Source: Symbiodinium natans (Eukaryota; Sar; Dinophyceae; Suessiales; Symbiodiniaceae). From it: DNA of 64,000 nucleotides. The position numbers and the translations under genes are program-made. The notes beneath the pieces are model-generated. The model was not told the origin of the DNA, made no database searches, and saw only the letters and a list, made by a program, of their open reading frames with translations. Positions 1-11,207 of this stretch are shown one piece after another; the first letter of the stretch is position 1; every line of letters starts with the position of its first letter. The DNA lies in assembly GCA_905221605.1 (NCBI GenBank), contig CAJNDS010002524.1, positions 559,134-623,133 on the forward strand, given 5' to 3'.

Positions 1-2810
1 AACTGTAGTTAAGACTTTATTTGGTTGGCACTGGTAACCCTACTAAGGTTCCCCATGTACCTCCGGGTGGGACGTCGCAGCGCTTGCGGTTTGGTGCTGG
101 AATTGGGGTTTTTTAGGGGTTTAGGGCTAGGTTTAGGGTTTAGGGTTTAGGGTTTAGGGTTTAGGGTTTAGGGTTTAGGGTTTAGGGTTTAGGGTTTAGG
201 GTTTAGGGTTTAGGGTTAGGGTTTGGGGCTTTATAGGGGTTAGGGGTTTAGGGCTGCATCCCGTGGAGGACTGAATGGGAGCTTGCCGCATCTTTCACGT
301 TCTTCAGGGTTTCGGGTTTCTTGGTTTAGGGTTTAGGGTTTAGGGTTTAGGGTTTAGGGTTTAGGGTTTAGGGTTTCTCAAGGCTTCTCATATACCGCAA
401 GCCCGGGCTCCGGAACGGAAAAGACGAAACCCGACACCCAAACGAACCCCAAGACCCTCACCCCTTACGCCCCAAACCTAACCCCCCAAACCCTAAACCC
501 TAAACCCTAAACCCAAGACCCTAAAGTCCAGAAACCCTCGGCCCAGATCCGAGGCCGACACCCACAAGCCAGGCTCCAAACCCTAAAACTCAAAACCTCT
601 TACTCTGTAAGGCTACTTAGGGACAGTTAAGACCAATGAAGGTTATTGAAGGGGGGGGAACCAGGAACCTGGGGGGGGGGACCCCGATCGCACAGGAGCT
701 CGACGAGGAAACGTCGTCGACTCTCGAAGCAGAGGTTTGTCATTTGTAGGATTTTAGGTTTATCGCTTCGGTCTTAGGGCTTCGGGTTTGGGGTTTATTT
801 AGGGTTTGGGGTTTAGGGTTTAGGGTTCAGGGTCTATTGCAGGGTCTAGGGTTAGAGGCCAAGGAAGGGTTCAGCGCGTAGGGTTTCGAGGTTGAGATGG
901 GTCTTAGAGTTTAGGCTTTCGGGGTAGTGGGGTCTGGTTAAACTGCTGAGATGCAGGGTTGACGAACCCAAACCCCGATTCATCCCTAACCCTAACCCTA
1001 AACCCTGGGTTTGCGACCCGGGGGCTTTGTTCAGCAATGGGGCTTCTGGTTAGGGCTTTCGGGCTGTGGGATCCTTGGGAGGTTTAGGGTTCAGGGTTCA
1101 GGGTTTTGGCTTTAGTGTTTGGGGTCTAGGGCTAACCTAAACCCCAACGGCTAGGGGTCTTGGGATGGTTCACGTGTGCCCTTACCGGGTTGTTTTTGAA
1201 TATGTTTCAGACGGGCTTAAAGGGCCAGCCTCGTTTCTTTGTCATATTGAGGTAGCATTTTTCATTTCTAAGGGTACTCAAACTCAATAAGCCTAGGAAT
1301 GGAAACCCTAAACCGTAAAACCTAAACCCTAAACCCCAAACCCTAAACCCTAAACCCCAAACCCTAAACCTTTACTACTATCCCAACCATGAACCAAGCT
1401 TAGGGTTTTGGGTTTCGGGTTACTGGGTGCCTCGGGGCTGCGGGCAGGTGACCCGCTTCCAGGCGGCACCCAGGATGCAGGCGGGCGCGGTGCGCTGAGG
1501 GTGTAGGGTTTAGGGTTTAGGGTTCAGGGTTTGGGGTTTAGGGTTTAGGGAACCGTGCGCCACCATGTCCCTAAGCCCGAAGCCCTCAACCCAAACCCTA
1601 AACCCTATAAGCCCCAAACCCTATAAGCCCTAAACCCTATAAGCCCTAAAGCCTGTAAGCCCTAAAGCCTGTAGGCCCTAAGCTCTAAGGCCTAAGCCTT
1701 AGACCCGAAGCCCCGAAAGCAGGGGGTTCAGAGTCTAGGATTAGGTTTGAGGGTTTGTTTAGGGTTTAGGGTTTAGGGTTTAGGGTTTAGGGTTTAGGGT
1801 TTAGGGTTTAGGGTTTAGGGTTTGGGGTTTAGGGTTTGGGGTTTGGGGTTTGGGGTTTGGGGTAGAGGGTGTGGGTTGACATCAATGATGGGTGTATGTT
1901 GAGAGGCTTGCCTTCCAGACTGCTTAAACCCGAAACCCCAAACCCTAAACCCTAAACCCTAAACCCTAAACCCTAAACCCTAAACCCCAAACCCTAAACC
2001 CTAAACCCTAAACCCTAAACCCTAAACCCTAAGGCGTCGCGTTTTCACCTCCGATGTCCTCCCTGCCCCCTCAAGCTCCCAAGTGCCACAACCCAACCTG
2101 TGAAGCCCCCGTTTAGGGTTTAGATAGGGTTTGGGGACTTTGGTTAGGGTTTATAGGGTTTGGGGTTTAGGGTTTAGGGGTTTAGGGTTTAGGGTTTAGG
2201 GCTTACGGTTTAGGGGTTTAGGGTTTAGGGTTTAGGGTTTCGTTTTTAGGGTTTAGGGTTTTGGGGCCCTAACCTGCTGCCTGGAGGGATTCTTTCAACT
2301 GCCGTGGCTTCCCTGGCCTGGTTCTCAGAGGCTATGTTCGACTTCGAATTCTCTGAGGATCGATGCAGAGGTTTAGGGTTTAGGGTTTAGGGTTTGGGGT
2401 TTAGGGTGTGCAGCGGGCTTATGGCTTTTCAGGGTTGAGGGGTCTAGGGTCCGAAGGCATGTTCTGTGCCGGATGTTGTCAGGTGCAAGGCTTGGGGCAT
2501 TGGGTGCGAAGCTTCACGCATTGCCCTAGCTTTTGCGGGCAATGCCAAGGGATTTGGGTGTAAGGTGGTTTGTTGAAGCCCAACCCCAACCTAGCACTCA
2601 CCTCCCCAAACCCTAAACCCTAAACCCTAAACCCTAAACCCTCATCCCTAATCCCTAATCCCTATAACCCTGAACCCTTGAACACTTCAACTCCCAAAGC
2701 CCCAAAACCCTTACTCTGACACCTGCAGCAAGAGGCTTTAGATGAAGTAGTGTTTGGGGTTTAGGGTTTGGCGCTTTCTATGTTCAGTCTTTGCAAAAGG
2801 ACACCCAATC
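1..2810. repeat. Telomere-like repeat mosaic, left end of window
   Basis: Alternating blocks of TTTAGGG and CCCTAAA (main blocks 131-222, 323-373, 1501-1550, 1748-1862, 1925-2032, 2140-2260 and 2608-2640) are separated by 40-150 bp GC-rich unique islands. Islands that look like small + strand exons are at about 691-735 (open frame, preceded by cgcacag), 1456-1500, 2322-2373 and 2456-2580. No protein family was recognised in any of them. Orientation switches repeatedly, so this is not a chromosome end. The islands are individually weak evidence for coding. Confidence 0.6.
1748..2032. repeat. Convergent TTTAGGG / CCCTAAA blocks
   Basis: A G-rich block (1748-1862) with TTTAGGG drifting to TTTGGGG is followed after about 60 bp by a C-rich block of 7-bp CCCTAAA units (1925-2032). 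The two face each other and could form a large stem-loop. Confidence 0.85.
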
Positions 2811-2900
2811 TGTATTTATATAATAATATATATATACACACTATATATATATATGTAGATATAAAAATAAATAAATTAATATATATATATATAGACACAC
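2811..2900. repeat. AT-rich (TA)n microsatellite
   Basis: TA and ATATATAC dinucleotide runs with short CA runs, interrupted by AAATAAAT. It contrasts with the GC-rich surroundings. No gene is seen in it. Confidence 0.8.
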
Positions 2901-3112
2901 ACACTCACAAGTATTGAAAAGGTGCAGCAGCTGCACAACTCCGCAGGAGGCGCCTCTTGCCCGACCTGCTCTGTGTCTAGATGTTAGCACGAGGGGCATG
3001 GGGCCCTTTGTCAGAGTTTAGGATGTTCCCTAAACCCTGGAAGCCCTAAACCCTAAACCCTAAACCCTACACCCTAAACCCGAAGCCGCACATTAAGACT
3101 TCAGGGCTTCAG

Positions 3113-3256
3113 GAAGGTTTTCTTGACGTCTACACGTTGGAAGCTCGTAGCGACTTAGCGTTGACACGTTGGAGAAGCCTGATGCCTACGGGCAAGCCCC
3201 GGGGCCCAAAACTCCTAGCTGCACTGACCCAGGGAGCTCAATACCCTCAACCCTAA
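3113..3256 (+). CDS. Exon-like open island, product unknown
   Basis: After a possible acceptor (ggcttcag) there is a 47-codon open frame, beginning EGFLDVYTLEARSDLALT, that runs into CCCTAAA repeats where it stops. It is the longest open frame among the islands of the first 4 kb and has mixed charged and hydrophobic residues. No family was recognised. It could be an internal exon whose donor lies before the repeat block. Chance openness is not excluded. Confidence 0.3.
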   Translation, partial: EGFLDVYTLEARSDLALTRWRSLMPTGKPRGPKLLAALTQGAQYPQP

Positions 3257-3307
3257 ACCCTAAACCCTAAACTTTCCTAAACCCTAAACCCTAAACCCTA
3301 AAGGGTA

Positions 3308-3445
3308 GTTTCATGGTCCCTTAGTATGGGCCCCTGCCTCCCTTTTTAAAGGGTTTTGAAGTATGGGCATTTCATTTGAAGAGAGTTTTTTTTTACGGGG
3401 TTTAAACGGGGTCCCCAGTTAAGGGCCCATACTAAGGGGCCCTGA
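3308..3445. repeat. Palindromic element, GGTCCCTTA family
   Basis: The left end reads tggtcccttagtatgggcc and the right end ggcccatactaaggggccc, an imperfect terminal inverted repeat. The core contains TTTTTAAAGGGTTTTGAAG. Related, more degraded copies are at 27468-27555, 31490-31700 and 47268-47370. It has no coding capacity. Confidence 0.6.
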
Positions 3446-3532
3446 AGCTATAGGAAGAAATACAGGGTTTTGTGGTCCGTATCGTGTGTGTATTCTAGGG
3501 TCCTCAAGGGATGCGGGTTGCAAGGGGAGCAT

Positions 3533-3655
3533 GTAGCCCAAGGTTCCCTGGTACTCCCCCACTACTCCCCAATACTCCCCACTACTCCCCCAGCTTCCCT
3601 AAATACTAATACTTACCCCCCCCCCCCCCCCCCCCCCCCTCAAGGTTCCTAGAAG
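3533..3655. repeat. C-rich copy of the AAGGTTCCC/CTCCCCACTACTCC element
   Basis: Pyrimidine-rich stretch with repeated ACTCCCC units and a 20-base C run near 3620-3640. It shares CAAGGTTCCCT and CTCCCCACTACT with the elements at 4650-4795 and 45735-45803 (opposite orientation). It is a degraded member of that family. Confidence 0.5.
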
Positions 3656-3844
3656 GTTAGGGTTTAGGGTTTTAGGGTTTGGGGTTTGGGTTTAGGGCTT
3701 AAGTTTGGGGATCACATTTTGGACCCAAGAGGGTTGCTCCTTGTGAGTTCGAACCTCATCCTTTCTCAGGGGGGGGGAAGCTCTCCAGAACCCTATAAGC
3801 CTTAACCCCTAACCCCAAAGTCTCTGTTTCGGGTTTCGGGTTCA

Positions 3845-3914
3845 GGGTTAGGGTTTCAGGGTTTAGGGTTTAGGGTTTAGGGTTTAGGGTTTAGGGTTTA
3901 GGGTTTAGGGTTTA
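3845..3914 (+). repeat. TTTAGGG block
   Basis: About ten near-perfect 7-bp units. It is followed at 3950-4015 by a GC-rich exon-like island preceded by ctctgcag. Confidence 0.9.
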
Positions 3915-4092
3915 GTCTCTTACTTTAGTCTCCGCTCTTGGGGGGAAGAACTCTGCAGGTGGCGGAGGTCGAAGTCCACGCCGCCCGGGTGCACTGCAGC
4001 CGCGAAGGGATGTGAGGCCCAACTCTATTCCCTACTTGGGGTTTAGGGTTTAGGGTTGAGGGTTTAGGGTTTAGGGTTTAGGGTTTAGGGCT

Positions 4093-4227
4093 TACTTGGA
4101 GGTTCATGGGTACTCATAACCGCAATCATAACTGTACTTATAAGCGCCCTAAGTCCCCTAAGTCCCTCTAAGTAGGTTATAAGTAGGCTTCTAATTGGGG
4201 TTCTAAGTACCCATGAATCTCCAAGTA
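4093..4227. mobile_element. MITE family 1 (ACTTGGAGGTTCATGGGTAC ends)
   Basis: Best full-length copy of the commonest element in the window: TACTTGGAGGTTCATGGG at the left, its near-perfect reverse complement CCATGAATCTCCAAGTA at the right, 135 bp in all. The interior is made of short TTATAAGTA / CTAAGTCC motifs. TA stands at both ends, as expected of a Tc1/mariner-like target duplication. It has no coding capacity. Other copies are annotated below. Confidence 0.85.
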
Positions 4228-4649
4228 CGCCCTAAACCCTAAACCCTGTAAACCCTAAACCCACAAAACCCCGAAGGCCCAGAACCCCTAACCCCTGTAA
4301 ACACCTAAATCCTAAACCCTAAACTCCCCGAAGCCGTAAACGCCTACACCCCCAAAACCCAAACACCCTAAACCCGAAACCCTACACCAATTAAAACCCC
4401 GCAAGCCCTAACCTCACAACCCCTAAACCCGACTCCCTGCGCTAGCATGCGAGCACCCTTAAACCGAAAAAGGCACTCTGTTTATTCCTAGGTTACCCTT
4501 GGGTCTAGTGAAGCATTAAAGATCCATGTATCAGGAACATCCTGTGGCAGCGACACTCCCACCAAATACCTTCTGAGGTATGTTTGTGTTTAGGGGACCC
4601 TGCAGGCACACCTTTGTTGGCCCCTCCTCCAGAAACAAAAACAAGTTGT

Positions 4650-4795
4650 AGGGTTCTTAAGGGAGGGGGGTTCAGAGGGGGTAGGTACCTAGGGAATCTT
4701 AGGGAAGCTTAGGGAGCCTTGGGTAGTGGTGGGGAGCATTAGGGAACCTTGGGTTGCGTACCCCCCTTGAAGCCCCCTCCCATAAGAACCCTATA
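4650..4795. repeat. Inverted-repeat element, AGGGTTCTTAAGGGAGGGGG family
   Basis: The left arm is gtagggttcttaagggaggg and the right arm is ccctcccataagaaccctat, its reverse complement with few changes. Between them are repeated AGGGAACCTTGGG motifs. Related sequence is at 3533-3655, 20578-20605 and 45735-45803. Confidence 0.7.
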
Positions 4796-5159
4796 AGCAA
4801 GAGATGCAGGGAGCCTGGAGAATGGAGCGACATGCCCCTGAGCTGCTCATTTGAATCTTGCCAAGCTCTGCGGTTTAGGGTTTAGGGTTTCGGGTTTAGG
4901 GTTAAGGGTTTAGGGTTTAGGGTTTAGGGTTTAGGGTTTAGGGTTTAGGGTAGCCATGTATGCAACCCTATCTTGCTGACATGACATGTAAGGACCTAAT
5001 TATAACGGCCCTGAAAGGTTCTTGGTAAGCCAATAATTAGGTCCCAGGCAGTAACCCTAAAGCCCAACCCCTAAACCCCAAGAATTCCGTACCAGGAAGG
5101 ATCGAGTTCAGGGCTTGGGGGCTCTGTTCGATCTTTGGGATTGGAGTTTTGAGTTCACG

Positions 5160-5281
5160 TTAGGGTACTTTTTAGTAGGGAGTTATAAGTACCCGAAACA
5201 TGGTTTAGGGTTTAGGATTATAGCCATAGTTGCCCTACTTATACCCCTACTTCGAGGTACACATGAACCTCTGAGTAAATT
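5160..5281. mobile_element. MITE family 1, diverged copy
   Basis: The interior TTATAAGTACCCG and right end TACACATGAACCTCTGAGTA match family 1. The left end is eroded and a TTTAGGG unit lies inside the element. Confidence 0.55.
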
Positions 5282-5605
5282 TCATGTGCCAGGTGTGGAT
5301 GGGTAGGCAGACCTGGGCTCTGTACTCCACGTCCGCAACCCTTCGCTTTAACCCCCCAAAGTCCAAGATTTCAAGCCGAGCCCGCGACCCCCTTGATGCA
5401 TAAATACCCTAAACCCTCTGAACCCTCTGAACCCTCTGAACCCTCTGAACCCCTGGAACCCCTGGAAGCCCCGAAGCCTTGCCTTAAGCCTTTGTTACTT
5501 GCGATGCTCGGGTTTTGGGCTTAGGGCATTTCATGGTTTTCCCCTCAGTACCCTTGATTAGGCTAAATTCGAAGCTTTAGGGTGTAGGAGTTTAGGGTTT
5601 GGGGT

Positions 5606-5800
5606 TTAGGGTTTAGGGTTCGGGGCTAAACCCCCTCGACCGTAAGCCCCCCTAGCCCACTCTATCTGGCCAGCTACTACTGCGCTTGGCAAGATGCTTG
5701 GAGCACAAGCTCCAGTAGCGTCTGCCAGCGGCGCGTAGAGTTTCTGAGTGAGACCCCGAAGCCGAAACCCAACAGTGCAACCATGTTCCGCCTGTTCCAT
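5606..5800 (-). CDS. Possible minus-strand exon, unknown product
   Basis: A 64-codon minus-strand frame is open across the only repeat-free part of this stretch. It contains segments such as LTQKLYAPLADATGACAPS with balanced composition. The last ten or so residues (GLAPNPKP) are repeat translation. The + strand is also largely open here, so strand and coding status are uncertain. No family was recognised. Confidence 0.25.
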   Translation of the reverse strand: MEQAEHGCTVGFRLRGLTQKLYAPLADATGACAPSILPSAVVAGQIEWARGAYGRGGLAPNPKP

Positions 5801-6039
5801 AGGGTTTAGGGTGTAGGGTTTAGGGTTTAGGGTTTAGGGTTTAGGGTGTAGAGTTTAGGGTTTGGGTTTAGGGTTTAGGGTTTAGGGTGTAGGGTTTAGG
5901 GTTTAGGGTTGAGGGCCCCGCCGCTCAATTTGGCACTCTCTTTGTTCTCAGGCTTGGTGTAGGGTTTATGGTGCCGGCCAGAAGAGGCCCCTCAAATCTC
6001 TGGTTTCCCTGATCTAGTGACATTCTTGTGGCTCCATGT

Positions 6040-6112
6040 CGTATGCATGTATGCATGTATGCATGTATATAGGTATGTACGTACGTGTGTGTATGTGTGG
6101 GCGCACATGTGT
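6040..6112. repeat. ATGC/ATGT microsatellite
   Basis: Tandem TATGCATG units grading into TACG and TGTG repeats. Several frames are open across it only because the repeat lacks stops. Confidence 0.85.
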
Positions 6113-6131
6113 GCATATATCTCCTCTACAG

Positions 6132-6252
6132 CCGCTTTGTTTGAGCTGGCCGCTGTTCCAACAGCCCATCGGCTGCTCCGGGTCGACGTTGGAAGTTACA
6201 GCGCCCTTCTTTTCTTCAACGTCCACACCGGCTGCCCCTTTCATGACTCAGA
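6132..6252 (+). CDS. Exon-like island, unknown product
   Basis: Preceded by a pyrimidine-rich acceptor (tctcctctacag), the frame starting ALFELAAVPTAHRLLRVDVG stays open for 40 codons, with hydrophobic/basic alternation and C at many third positions, until an AT-rich palindromic stretch begins at 6253. A second frame is also open. No family was recognised and no neighbouring exon could be joined with confidence. Confidence 0.35.
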
Positions 6253-6401
6253 GTACTATAGGGGTCGGAGTAATTACTAGTAGTATTCTCTTATGGCCCT
6301 TTTATAATTATACTATAGTAACCCCCTCCCCGCAAAAAAACAAAACTGTTTTAATTATTCAGGCCCCTACACTAAGCCCTTATGCCCTTTCTTAGGGTTT
6401 A

Positions 6402-6465
6402 GGTTCCCTTAGAAGCCCTCTCAAACCAAAAAGGGTTCCCTGTTTTATTGCTAGGTTACTCTTGG
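6402..6465. repeat. MITE family 2, 3' part
   Basis: Carries GGTTCCCTTAGAAGCCC, AAACCAAAAAGGG and CTAGGTTACTCTTGGGTC, the signature blocks of family 2 (best copies at 21679-21780, 44820-44935 and 45038-45157). Confidence 0.6.
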
Positions 6466-7052
6466 GTCTTGTTGCCTTCTTGACAGCCTAGTGCAAAACA
6501 GCATTGGGGCTTGAAGGTTTTGGTTTAGTGAGGCAAGGGCTTTGATTACTGTATGTGTGCTTACTCAAGCCCCTGTAGGAAACACACCGGGAAATATCAA
6601 CTTCACCCCGCTAAAACACAACACCCCATTCCTCGTTTGGTTCCACGGGTGCCACCGTTATCCCACCCAAAACCCGATATTATAAACCCTTAACCCTAAA
6701 CCCTCAGCCCTAACTTCCAACCCCTAAACCCCAAACCCTAAGCCCTAAGCCCTAAACCCTACACCACTGAGCCCTTCAACGCTGTAACCCTGAACACTAA
6801 AGCCCTAAAGTCAAGGCCGGGGCCGCACTATTTTGGCATTTTGCCTGGGGGGAGGGGGGGGGGGGGGGGTGGGAAACTTGTTTTTGGGCGTGAGCTTTTT
6901 TTTTGGGGAAACCTAAATCCTAAACCCCAAACTCCTAAACCCTAAACCGCCACCTTTTGGGACCCCCTGCACCCTCTTGACAGACCTGGCCCGCCTGGGC
7001 CGGCATGCGATCGGTACCACTGGGTGGGCGCAATAGACTTGTAGGCCTACCC

Positions 7053-7138
7053 AAAGGCTCCAATGTAGTTCCTTTTTGGGTTAGTTATAGGGGATTCTAG
7101 TATACTACCCCAAAACGGTACTACATAGGAGCCTTTGG
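7053..7138. repeat. Short inverted-repeat element
   Basis: CCAAAGGCTCCAATGTAGTTCC at the left pairs with GGTACTACATAGGAGCCTTTGG at the right around an 86-bp unit. It looks like a separate MITE-like element. No second copy was noticed in the window. Confidence 0.6.
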
Positions 7139-7497
7139 CTAAACCCTAAAATGTATAGGGTGGTTTTACCGCCTGAGACGGCGTGGGATGGGATAAAAGT
7201 GTTAGACGGCCCTCCACAATCGGGCCACGGCTGCTCTTCGCATGTCGCGAAGCTTCCGAAGCTAGTCTGCATTCCGACCTGCGAACCTTCTGCGCGATGT
7301 CACAGTAAACCCTAAACCCTAAACCCTAAACCCTAAAGCCTAAACCCTAAACCCTAAACCCTAGGGGGGGGGGGGGCAGCCTTCACGTCGACTCCGAAGA
7401 ATCGGCCAGCTTGGACTTTGTATCTTTAGGGCTTTAGGATTTAGGCTTTAGGGCTTTAGGGTTGGGGGCGTTCTGGTTTAGGGTTTAGGGCTTATAG

Positions 7498-7610
7498 GGT
7501 TTAGGGTTTAGGGTTTAGGGTTTAGGGTTTAGGGTTTAGGGTTTAGGGTTTAGGGTTTAGGGTTTAGGGTTTAGGGTTTAGGGTTTAGGGTTTAGGGTTT
7601 AGGGTTTAGG
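7498..7610 (+). repeat. Long perfect TTTAGGG array
   Basis: About sixteen uninterrupted 7-bp units, among the longest runs in the window. Exon-like islands lie on both sides (7378-7418 with cag before and gtatct after; 7650-7712). Confidence 0.95.
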
Positions 7611-7819
7611 CCTTTCAGGGTTTAAGGGTTTTGGTTTGGTCCGGGTTTGGTGGCTGCGAAGCCGCCGGCGCCGCACTGTGCCACAAAGACCGCAGGTTCC
7701 CCTGCTTAATGGCCCGAAGTCTCAGGGTTTAGGGTTTAGGGTTTAGGGTTCAGGGTTTAGGGTTTAGGGTTTAGGGTTCTTGTAACCCTAAACCCTAAAC
7801 TCTTAGAGGTTTCTTGGTA

Positions 7820-7925
7820 GCCCGGTGGTACCCTCTTACTCTTTCTTTTTTTGGCTCTGGGATCCCTTGTAAAGTAGCCAACCCAAAAAGGGTGCCCTCA
7901 TTGTAATGAGGTTGCTGGGCTGCCG
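7820..7925. mobile_element. MITE family 2, variant with AGCCC(A/G)GTGGTACCC ends
   Basis: The left end AGCCCGGTGGTACCCTC and right end GGTTGCTGGGCTGCC form an imperfect inverted repeat. The core AACCCAAAAAGGGTGCCCTCAT matches the copies at 14366-14490 and 50024-50133. Confidence 0.7.
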
Positions 7926-8061
7926 AGGTTTAGAGGTTTTAGGGTTTAGGGTGGGGGCGTGGCAGAAATGTCCGGAAGCCCCGAATCCCTGAACACCCGG
8001 TCTAAACCCTAGACATTTTAAGGGTTCAGGAATTAGGGTTTAGGGCCCTAGAAACACTTAC

Positions 8062-8140
8062 GCTATTGCCAGCTGTGGCACAGTCTGGCGAAACTGCTTG
8101 AATGCGAACCTTCTGCAGCGCCTGCCGCCTACAGACGGCC
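8062..8140 (+). CDS. Exon-like island ending in a stop
   Basis: After attgccag, an open frame (LWHSLAKLLECEPSAAPAAY...) of about 24 codons ends at a TGA near 8140. It could be a terminal exon. No family was recognised. Confidence 0.25.
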
Positions 8141-8640
8141 ATGACACCTAAGGACCCAAGCCCTTTAAGATTAGGTTCGGAGTCTATACAGGGTTTATAT
8201 AGGTTTTTTTAGGGCGTACGTAGAGATCATATGGGTTTCTTCAAGGTTATACATGTGTATATATATATATATATGTATACTTCATATGTTTTATTTCTTA
8301 GAGACCTGGACATGTGCTTGCAGGGGGGTGGGTTTGTAGGTGTATGCAGCATATACAGGCTGGACGGAGCTAGGGTCCAAGGTCCTGTTGGCAGTGCACT
8401 TGCCTATATCCTTAGGTTTGCCTACAGGGCCCCCAAATCCAACCTTGCACCCTAAACCCTAAACCCTAAACCCTAGACCCTAGACCCCTAAACCCTAGAC
8501 CCTAAACCCTTGTCAGGGGTCCTTTTTTGCCCTTTTTCTGGCTGAAGGCGCTGCCGCCCCTTGCATGTGATTGTTTGGGGCTGCCTCCCGAAGGTCGGTG
8601 CTGCGCCAACACGGCTCATAGGGAATTAGGTTAGGCTTAG

Positions 8641-8715
8641 GGGTTTAGGGTTTGGGGTTTAGGGTTTAGGGTTTAGGGTTTAGGGTTTAGGGTTTAGGGT
8701 TTAGGGTTTAGGGGG
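8641..8715 (+). repeat. TTTAGGG block
   Basis: Ten or so units. Next to it, 8727-8838 is a unique island with an open + strand frame (RVSQPTVGGGKYGICARANV...) after a possible acceptor at catagcag. Confidence 0.9.
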
Positions 8716-9156
8716 TTTAAGGCATAGCAGAGTGTCTCAACCGACCGTGGGAGGTGGCAAGTACGGAATTTGTGCAAGGGCCAATGTTGGCATGTCTCAA
8801 CATGTGGGCCGGGCCACCAAAAATGCTAAGCCTTGAGCCCCAATGGAGTCCCAAAACCCTGAACGCCAAGTCTCATATGTGGTACAGTAGCCTATATGGA
8901 GTATTGCTTGTGTTAGTTTAGGAACCCTATGAACCCACAAAAACGTAATGCAAATCCTACTTCGTGCGACCTCGATTGCAGTTCCGTTTTTTGCTACCCA
9001 GCTTGATAGGCAGCCTACTATGAAGAGGAGATGTGGTGCCCTAAACCCTAAGCCCTAAACCCTAAACCCTAAACCCTACACCCGAGCAAGAACTGCGATT
9101 CAGGGTCTGGACCGGGGTAAACCCTAAACCTCAACCCCCGAACACTGAATTGGGCA

Positions 9157-9250
9157 TTTCCCAAAATAGGGGTGCCCCTTTTATACCCCCCAAACAGAGC
9201 AAAATCCCGTAAAGGGATCCCCCCCAACAAAGGGTACCCCCTATTTTCGG
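9157..9250. repeat. Inverted-repeat element with AAAATAGGGGTGCCCC ends
   Basis: TTTCCCAAAATAGGGGTGCC at the left is mirrored by GGTACCCCCTATTTTCGGAAA at the right. A related palindrome is at 30628-30733, and a single end lies near 9694-9715. Confidence 0.65.
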
Positions 9251-9723
9251 AAACCCCCGAATTCGTTCAACCAGTTCGGCTTTAGCACCTTTGAGAAGCA
9301 CCCGGCCTGAATTTGCGAATCCAGACGCCTAACATGGCCAACGTATGCCCGTCAGGAAAGGCTGCAATGTGTCGTTCATGTGTTTGGGTTTTTTTTGGGG
9401 GGAGGGTTATATTAACGGTCATATCAATCTTAAGGGGCCCCCTGTTTGGAAAAATGCCCACTAGGGCTGAGGGCTTGAGGGCTGTACGATCTTGGTGGCT
9501 TAGGACTTTAAAGAAGCGCTTTTACATGGTTGGAGGTTTCATCTTTTTTTGTCGTTGCAGGTGCTCAGGATGTTTTGTAGGGTGTTTGCATGTGAGGGTC
9601 TGGCTTAAAGTTGTTTTAAACTTTTAAGGTTTTAAGGATTGCGTTGGAATAAAGTCAAATTGTTTCATGGCTTCGGAATGTAGGCCTAGAATAGGTACCC
9701 CAATTTTCGGAGACCCGTAAACT

Positions 9724-9808
9724 GCTTAGGGACTGGGTAGGCGACCTTAAAACCTTTTTGGCTACATAGAATCCTGCTATACCAAAAATGTTGGCCGTTT
9801 TTGGGTAG
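9724..9808. repeat. MITE family 6, diverged
   Basis: GGGACTGGGTAGGCGACC, AACCTTTTTGGCTAC and GCCGTTTTTGGGTAG match the order of motifs in the family 6 elements at 37774-37874 and 11391-11482. Confidence 0.5.
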
Positions 9809-10249
9809 ACCCTGAACCCCAAAACCCTAAGCGCTGAACCCTAAACCCTAAACTGGTGAGGTTTCCAAGTTGGACACGGCCGGACTTTTCGCAGGAGCCG
9901 TAGACACCGTCTGCCAGGAGGCCGTCGGAGTTGAGGGCTCTGGAGGTTGATGGTTGGGTTGAAGGTTTGGGGTTAAGGGTTTAGGGTGTAGGGTTTAGGG
10001 TTAGGGTTTCGGGATTAGGGTGTAGAGATTAGGGTGTAGGGTTTAGGGTTGAGGGTTTTAGGGCCTAGAAATCTAAAGCAGCTCTAAAAAAGAACCCCGG
10101 ACCGTCATGCACCTTCAGGGCTTAGTTATGGGCTCTGGGTTGAGAGGCTTGTACGCCAAGGTTGACTCAGGCGGCGAAAGTGCGGCGTTTTGGGCGGCTT
10201 TACTGTCACCCTAAACCCTAGACCCCTAAACCCTAACAACAGAATTCCC

Positions 10250-10412
10250 TAAACCCCTAAAACCCCTAAAACCCCTAAAACCCCTAAAACCCCTAAAACC
10301 CCTAAAACCCCTAAAACCCCTAAACCCCTAAACCCCTGAAACCCCTAAAACCCCTAAACCCTTAAACCCTTAAACCCCTGAAACCCTAAAACCCCTAAAA
10401 CCCTTAAACCCT
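10250..10412 (-). repeat. CCCCTAAAA 9-bp telomere-like variant array
   Basis: About a dozen CCCCTAAAA units, then mixed CCCCTAAA and CCCTTAAA units. The unit length differs from the 7-bp norm. Confidence 0.9.
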
Positions 10413-10502
10413 AGACCCTCGAGGCCCTGCCAGGATGGCTTATTGCAGGTCTCAGACTCCCCACCATCAGCCCTCTTGAGCAGTGCGTTTTTTCAGTTGT
10501 AC

Positions 10503-10572
10503 TAGGGTTTAGGGTTTAGGGTTTAGGGTTTAGGGTTTAGGGTTTAGGGTTTAGGGTTTAGGGTTTAGGGCG
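10503..10572 (+). repeat. TTTAGGG block
   Basis: Ten perfect units, preceded by a GC-rich island (10418-10500) with an open + strand frame and two possible cag acceptors. Confidence 0.9.
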
Positions 10573-11207
10573 ATCATGTACTAGCCCATCCTTGGGGGGT
10601 AACCTTGGGGAGAACTATGGTTGTAATCTTACTTCGGGCACTTCTAACCCTACTATAAGTACCCAAGTAAACCCCTAGTTCCAAAAACAACCCAGAAACC
10701 ACTGCATGCCTCATGGAAGCGGATTCGGGCACCCCAAACCCGACTTGGCCCGATTATAAGTCTACTTCGAACCTACTTCGAGGACTTGGGACTCAGGGGG
10801 CTTGTAAGTACAGCTCTAATTGGGGTTATAAGTACCCTAACCCCAACTCTAACCCTAAACCCTGAACCCTGAGCCCTGAGCCCTGAGCCCTGAACCCTGA
10901 ACCCTGACCCCCCAAGCAACCCTAAACCCCAAAGTTCCATTGAAACCTCTAAGTCAGCCCTTCAAGTCATGCTCACGCGCCGATGCCCCTGATCAAGGCT
11001 TCGGGGTTTGTGTAGGGTTTAAGGGCCCAGATGGAAACCCGAAGCCCTAAACCCTAAAACCGAAACCCTAAACCCTAAACCCTGAACCCGCAAACCCTAA
11101 ACCCCAAACCCTAAACCCTAAACCCCAAACCCTAAACCCCAAACCCCAAACCCCAAACCCTAAACCCGAAACCCTAAACCCCAAACCCCCGCAAGCCTTT
11201 TCCCGTC

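Noticed and set aside
131-222. True chromosome end
   Set aside because: Blocks occur throughout the window in both orientations, with unique and coding sequence on both sides, and no block exceeds about 170 bp.
3735-3772. tRNA T-arm look-alike (GTGAG TTCGAAC CTCAT)
   Set aside because: The 5-bp stem and 7-base loop are perfect, but no acceptor, D or anticodon arm can be built upstream. At most a tRNA-derived relic.
6036-6395. 119-codon ORF as a single gene
   Set aside because: Its first third is the ATGC microsatellite and its last third an AT-rich palindrome; only 6132-6252 is coding-like, and in a different frame.
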